From JBBRHF01 sp038223055 (GTDB lineage Bacteria > Actinomycetota > Actinomycetes > JACCUZ01), in the NCBI GenBank assembly GCA_038223055.1, contig JBBRHF010000214.1, positions 1-6,546 on the forward strand: a DNA stretch of 6,546 nucleotides, in the 5' to 3' direction. The translations under genes and the position numbers were made by a program. The notes under the pieces were generated by a model, which was not told the origin of the DNA, ran no database searches, and saw only the letters and a program-made list of their open reading frames with translations. Position 1 is the first letter of the stretch; the number at the start of each line of letters is the position of its first letter. This document shows, one piece after another, positions 4,149 through 6,546 of this stretch.

Positions 4149-5878
4149 GACACCGGCTCCTTCAGCAAGCTCAAGCGCTCAATCGAGGCCCGCATCTGGG
4201 CGTCGGTGTATCCGAGCAGGTCGATCGCGTCCTTCGTGCAGACCGGTACGCACCCGCCGCAGCCCTTGCAGACGGCGGCGCTGATGACCGCCACATCGCG
4301 ACCATCGGAGGTGATCTTGGAGATCGCGTCGTAGGGGCAGCTCGGCACGCAGTCGTCGCATCCCGTGCACGCCGCCGGGTCCACCCTGGCCACGAGCGGG
4401 TCAAGCTCGGCGAACCCCTTCATCAGGATCCCCGCGCTCTGGGTGACCGCCGCCAGACCGGACCCGACGCTCTCTGCCAGGGTCTTCGGGCTCTGACACG
4501 CGCCGGCGATCATCACGCCGGCGACGACGGTCTCCACCGGGCGCAGTTTCGGATGGATCTCGTTGTAGAAACCGTCGGCGCCTACGGGTAGCTTCAGGAC
4601 GCTTGTCAGGTCGTGGTTGTCTCGCGGCACCATGCCGGTGACCAGCACCACCAGGTCGGTCGGGAGCGTGAGTTCCTCGTTGCCGGTCTGGGTGTCAACC
4701 ACGGTGACTGCCAGGCGTCCGTCGGCCATCCGAGCCACCGCGGGTGGGGTCTCGTCCGGGAACTTCAGGTACACCGAGCCGCTCTCGCGCGACTCCGAGT
4801 ACATCAGCTCGAACTTGCCGTAGGTCCGGATGTCGCGGTGCAGGTGGTACTGGCGGATCGTGGGGTCACGTTTCGCAACCTCCAGCGACGCATGCACGGT
4901 GGCCGCGCAGCAGAACTTCGAGCAGTACTCGTTCCCGCCCGCTGGCTGCCGGTTCCCGACGCAGTAGATGTAGGCGACGGTGCGGACCGGCTTGCCGTGG
5001 TGGGTCAACGAGCCCTCGGAGCCGTCGACGAGCTTCTTGAACTCTGGCAGCGTGAGGACTCCCTCGATGCCGTAACCGAACTCGCCGGCCTCGGGTTGGT
5101 AGGTGTCGAACCCGGTGGCGACCACGATGGTCCCGACCTCGGCCTTGATCACCTCGTCCTGCCCATGGACCCGGACCTCCGCGACGTAGTTGCCGAAGCT
5201 GCCCGACTTGGCCACCAGCTCGGCGTCAGTCAAGACGGTGATCGAGGGCCGCTTGGCGACCCCGGCGACGAGGACGTCGATCTGTTCGCGACCGGTGCGC
5301 TCGTTCGGGAACATCGGACCGAGCTGCCCGACCCACCCGCCCAGCCGGGACTCCCGCTCGACGAGGTAGACGCCGAGACCGATGTCGGCCAGCCCGATGG
5401 CCGCCCGCAGCCCGGCGACCCCGCCCCCGACGACCATCGTCCTGGGCAGCGTCTTGACGACCAGCGGCTCGAGGGGTGTCGACAGCCTCGTCTTGGCGAC
5501 ACCGGCCCTGATCAGGCCGATCGCCTTCTGGGTCGCGCCCTCGTGGTCGTTGGTGTGGGCCCACGAGCACTGCTCGCGAACATTCACCTGGGTGTAGCAA
5601 TAGGGGTTGAGATCCGCGCGCTTTGCCACGCCCTGGAAGGTGATCTGGTGCAGCTTGGGCGAGCAGGACGCCACGACCATTCCGTCCAGCTTCTGGTCCG
5701 CGATGTCTGTGACCATCTCCTGCTGGGTGCCGTCGGAGCACGCGAACAGCTTGGTCTCGGAGACGACCACGTCCGGCTCGTCCTGGAGGGCGTCGCGCAC
5801 CTTGGCCACGTCGACGTAGTCGGAGATGTTCCCGCCGCAGTGACAGATGTAGACCCCGATACGCCGCTCTTCGCTCAT
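4145..5878 (-). CDS. hdrA: HdrA-like FAD/iron-sulfur oxidoreductase
   Basis: A complete 577-residue homologue of heterodisulfide reductase subunit A. The N-terminal HdrA domain has IGVYICHCGGNI (7-18), VVASCSPKLHQITF (68-81) and NVREQCSWAH (99-108). An FAD-binding Rossmann fold follows (VVGGGVAGLRAA, 149-160; VERESRLGGW, 173-182; VVATGF, 252-257). The inserted cluster-binding cysteines are Cys306, Cys319, Cys323 and Cys324 (CSKFCC). The C-terminus is a two-cluster ferredoxin domain with Cys504, 507, 510, 514 and Cys537, 540, 543, 547. In methanogens HdrA is the flavin centre of electron bifurcation; in QmoB it links to the membrane. With the QmoC-like protein encoded downstream, electron exchange with quinone is inferred. 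The ATG (5878) has GGAGGT six bases before it and overlaps the upstream HdrA-like stop (ATGA). It lacks the MvhD extension of typical QmoB, so it is not a standard QmoB. Confidence 0.9.
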   Translation of the reverse strand: MSEERRIGVYICHCGGNISDYVDVAKVRDALQDEPDVVVSETKLFACSDGTQQEMVTDIADQKLDGMVVASCSPKLHQITFQGVAKRADLNPYCYTQVNVREQCSWAHTNDHEGATQKAIGLIRAGVAKTRLSTPLEPLVVKTLPRTMVVGGGVAGLRAAIGLADIGLGVYLVERESRLGGWVGQLGPMFPNERTGREQIDVLVAGVAKRPSITVLTDAELVAKSGSFGNYVAEVRVHGQDEVIKAEVGTIVVATGFDTYQPEAGEFGYGIEGVLTLPEFKKLVDGSEGSLTHHGKPVRTVAYIYCVGNRQPAGGNEYCSKFCCAATVHASLEVAKRDPTIRQYHLHRDIRTYGKFELMYSESRESGSVYLKFPDETPPAVARMADGRLAVTVVDTQTGNEELTLPTDLVVLVTGMVPRDNHDLTSVLKLPVGADGFYNEIHPKLRPVETVVAGVMIAGACQSPKTLAESVGSGLAAVTQSAGILMKGFAELDPLVARVDPAACTGCDDCVPSCPYDAISKITSDGRDVAVISAAVCKGCGGCVPVCTKDAIDLLGYTDAQMRASIERLSLLKEPVS

Positions 5879-6546
5879 ACCGACACCTCCGAGGTGATCT
5901 TCGATTGCTCGAGATGGGCGGCGACCTGGGCGACCGCGGCCCCCGCGTGCAGGATCGTGTCGACGATGTCTTTCGCTCCCGCGGAGGTCCCGGCGACGAA
6001 GACGCCGGGGATGTCGGTCCGGCCGGGTTCGAGGTCCCCGTCGGGCTCGGCGACGTAGAAGTACTCGTCCAGGCCCAGCTTCTCTTCGGTGAACAGACGC
6101 TGCACGTCGCTGTTGGGCTGGATGCCCACGGCGAGCACAACGAGGTCGTACTCCGCCTCGACGATCTGGCCGCCGTTCTCGATGTCCTCATATCTCACGA
6201 TGAGGTCCCCGTTGGCCTTCTCGGTGATCTTGGCTACGCGTCCCTTGATGTAGGTGGCGCCCATGTCCTTGGACTGCTCGTAGAACTCGTTGTATCGCTT
6301 GCCGGCCGCGCGGATGTCCATGTAGTGCATGGTCACGTCGGCCAGGGGAAGCGAGCCCATGATGAGCTGGTTCTGCTTGACCGAGTACATGCAGCAAACC
6401 TTCGAGCAGAGTGGGTTGCCAGTGGTCTTATCGCGCGATCCAGTGCAGGAGATGTAGGCGATACGGTCGGGCACCTTGCCATCGCCTGGCCGCAACACCG
6501 TGTTGAACGGCCTTGTTGGCGCCAGAAGTCGGTCCATCTGCATCCC
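5875..6546 (-). CDS. HdrA/QmoA-like FAD oxidoreductase, N-terminus outside the window
   Basis: The frame is open to the window edge; the C-terminal 223 residues are visible. They contain the HdrA cluster motif CTGSRDKTTGNPLCSKVCCMY, beginning about residue 33 of the visible part. The C-terminal FAD-binding segment (VLAVGIQPNSD; GVFVAGTSAGAKDIVDTI) follows. It ends about 40 residues after that segment with no ferredoxin domain, as in QmoA rather than full HdrA. The stop overlaps the ATG of the next HdrA-like gene by four bases. The pair of HdrA-type flavoproteins followed by an HdrC-cytochrome fusion repeats the qmoA-qmoB-qmoC order of sulfate reducers. The start, N-terminal domain and any earlier operon genes lie beyond 6546, as should the operon promoter. 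Confidence 0.85.
   Translation of the reverse strand, partial: GMQMDRLLAPTRPFNTVLRPGDGKVPDRIAYISCTGSRDKTTGNPLCSKVCCMYSVKQNQLIMGSLPLADVTMHYMDIRAAGKRYNEFYEQSKDMGATYIKGRVAKITEKANGDLIVRYEDIENGGQIVEAEYDLVVLAVGIQPNSDVQRLFTEEKLGLDEYFYVAEPDGDLEPGRTDIPGVFVAGTSAGAKDIVDTILHAGAAVAQVAAHLEQSKITSEVSV
5885..5890 (-). promoter_or_regulatory. Ribosome binding site of the complete HdrA-like gene
   Basis: On the - strand GGAGGT lies six bases before ATG 5878, inside the end of the upstream gene. It fixes the start at the ATGA overlap. Confidence 0.7.

Noticed and set aside
4613..6058. 481-residue + strand open frame opposite the HdrA-like genes
   Set aside because: It is antisense to two clearly conserved flavoprotein genes, has a Val/Asp/Leu/Arg-rich composition typical of complementary-frame reading in GC-rich DNA, and shows no recognisable motif.
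1..6546. tRNA, rRNA, CRISPR array, insertion sequence or phage attachment site
   Set aside because: No cloverleaf-like sequence, regularly spaced repeats, transposase-like protein or terminal inverted repeats were seen.

Overview
The window is high-G+C DNA with GTG starts, strong AGGAGG-type ribosome sites and tightly overlapping genes. This points to an actinobacterium (Actinomycetota); I cannot assign a genus. The visible theme is reactive sulfur sensing and handling coupled to membrane electron transfer.

Left part, + strand. Bases 1-78 contain only G and C and look like a low-quality or artefactual sequence end. Two near-identical CsoR/CstR-type operators (142-155 and 227-240) precede a small CsoR-family repressor (366-629). 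The repressor keeps both family cysteines but has Gly in place of the copper-ligand His, which fits a persulfide-sensing CstR-like protein better than a copper sensor. After a gene-poor gap come a DUF2892 (YgaP-type) two-helix membrane protein (892-1134) and an ECF sigma factor fused to a C-terminal zinc-finger, anti-sigma-like domain (about 1145-1957).

Right part, - strand, read from high to low coordinates. It is an operon running into the window from beyond 6546: an HdrA/QmoA-like flavoprotein cut by the window edge, a complete HdrA-like flavoprotein with two [4Fe-4S] clusters, an 83-residue winged-helix protein, and a QmoC-like fusion of HdrC (two [4Fe-4S] sites) to a six-helix cytochrome b-type membrane domain. 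These four overlap by 4 bases at every junction and so are translationally coupled. A rhodanese lipoprotein follows 49 bases later. Its reading frame begins with a remnant of a TDT/SLAC1-type transporter (the family that includes sulfite exporters), suggesting a deletion fusion. The operon meets the sigma-factor gene tail to tail near 1958-2021, where a possible weak bidirectional hairpin lies.

Working model (inference): the two HdrA-like flavoproteins and the HdrC-cytochrome b fusion form a Qmo-like complex exchanging electrons between a sulfur or thiol-disulfide couple and membrane quinone. The lipoprotein rhodanese handles sulfane sulfur outside the membrane, and the CstR-like repressor reports persulfide levels. 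No HdrB, Apr, Sat or Dsr gene is visible here, so the direction and substrate of the complex are open.
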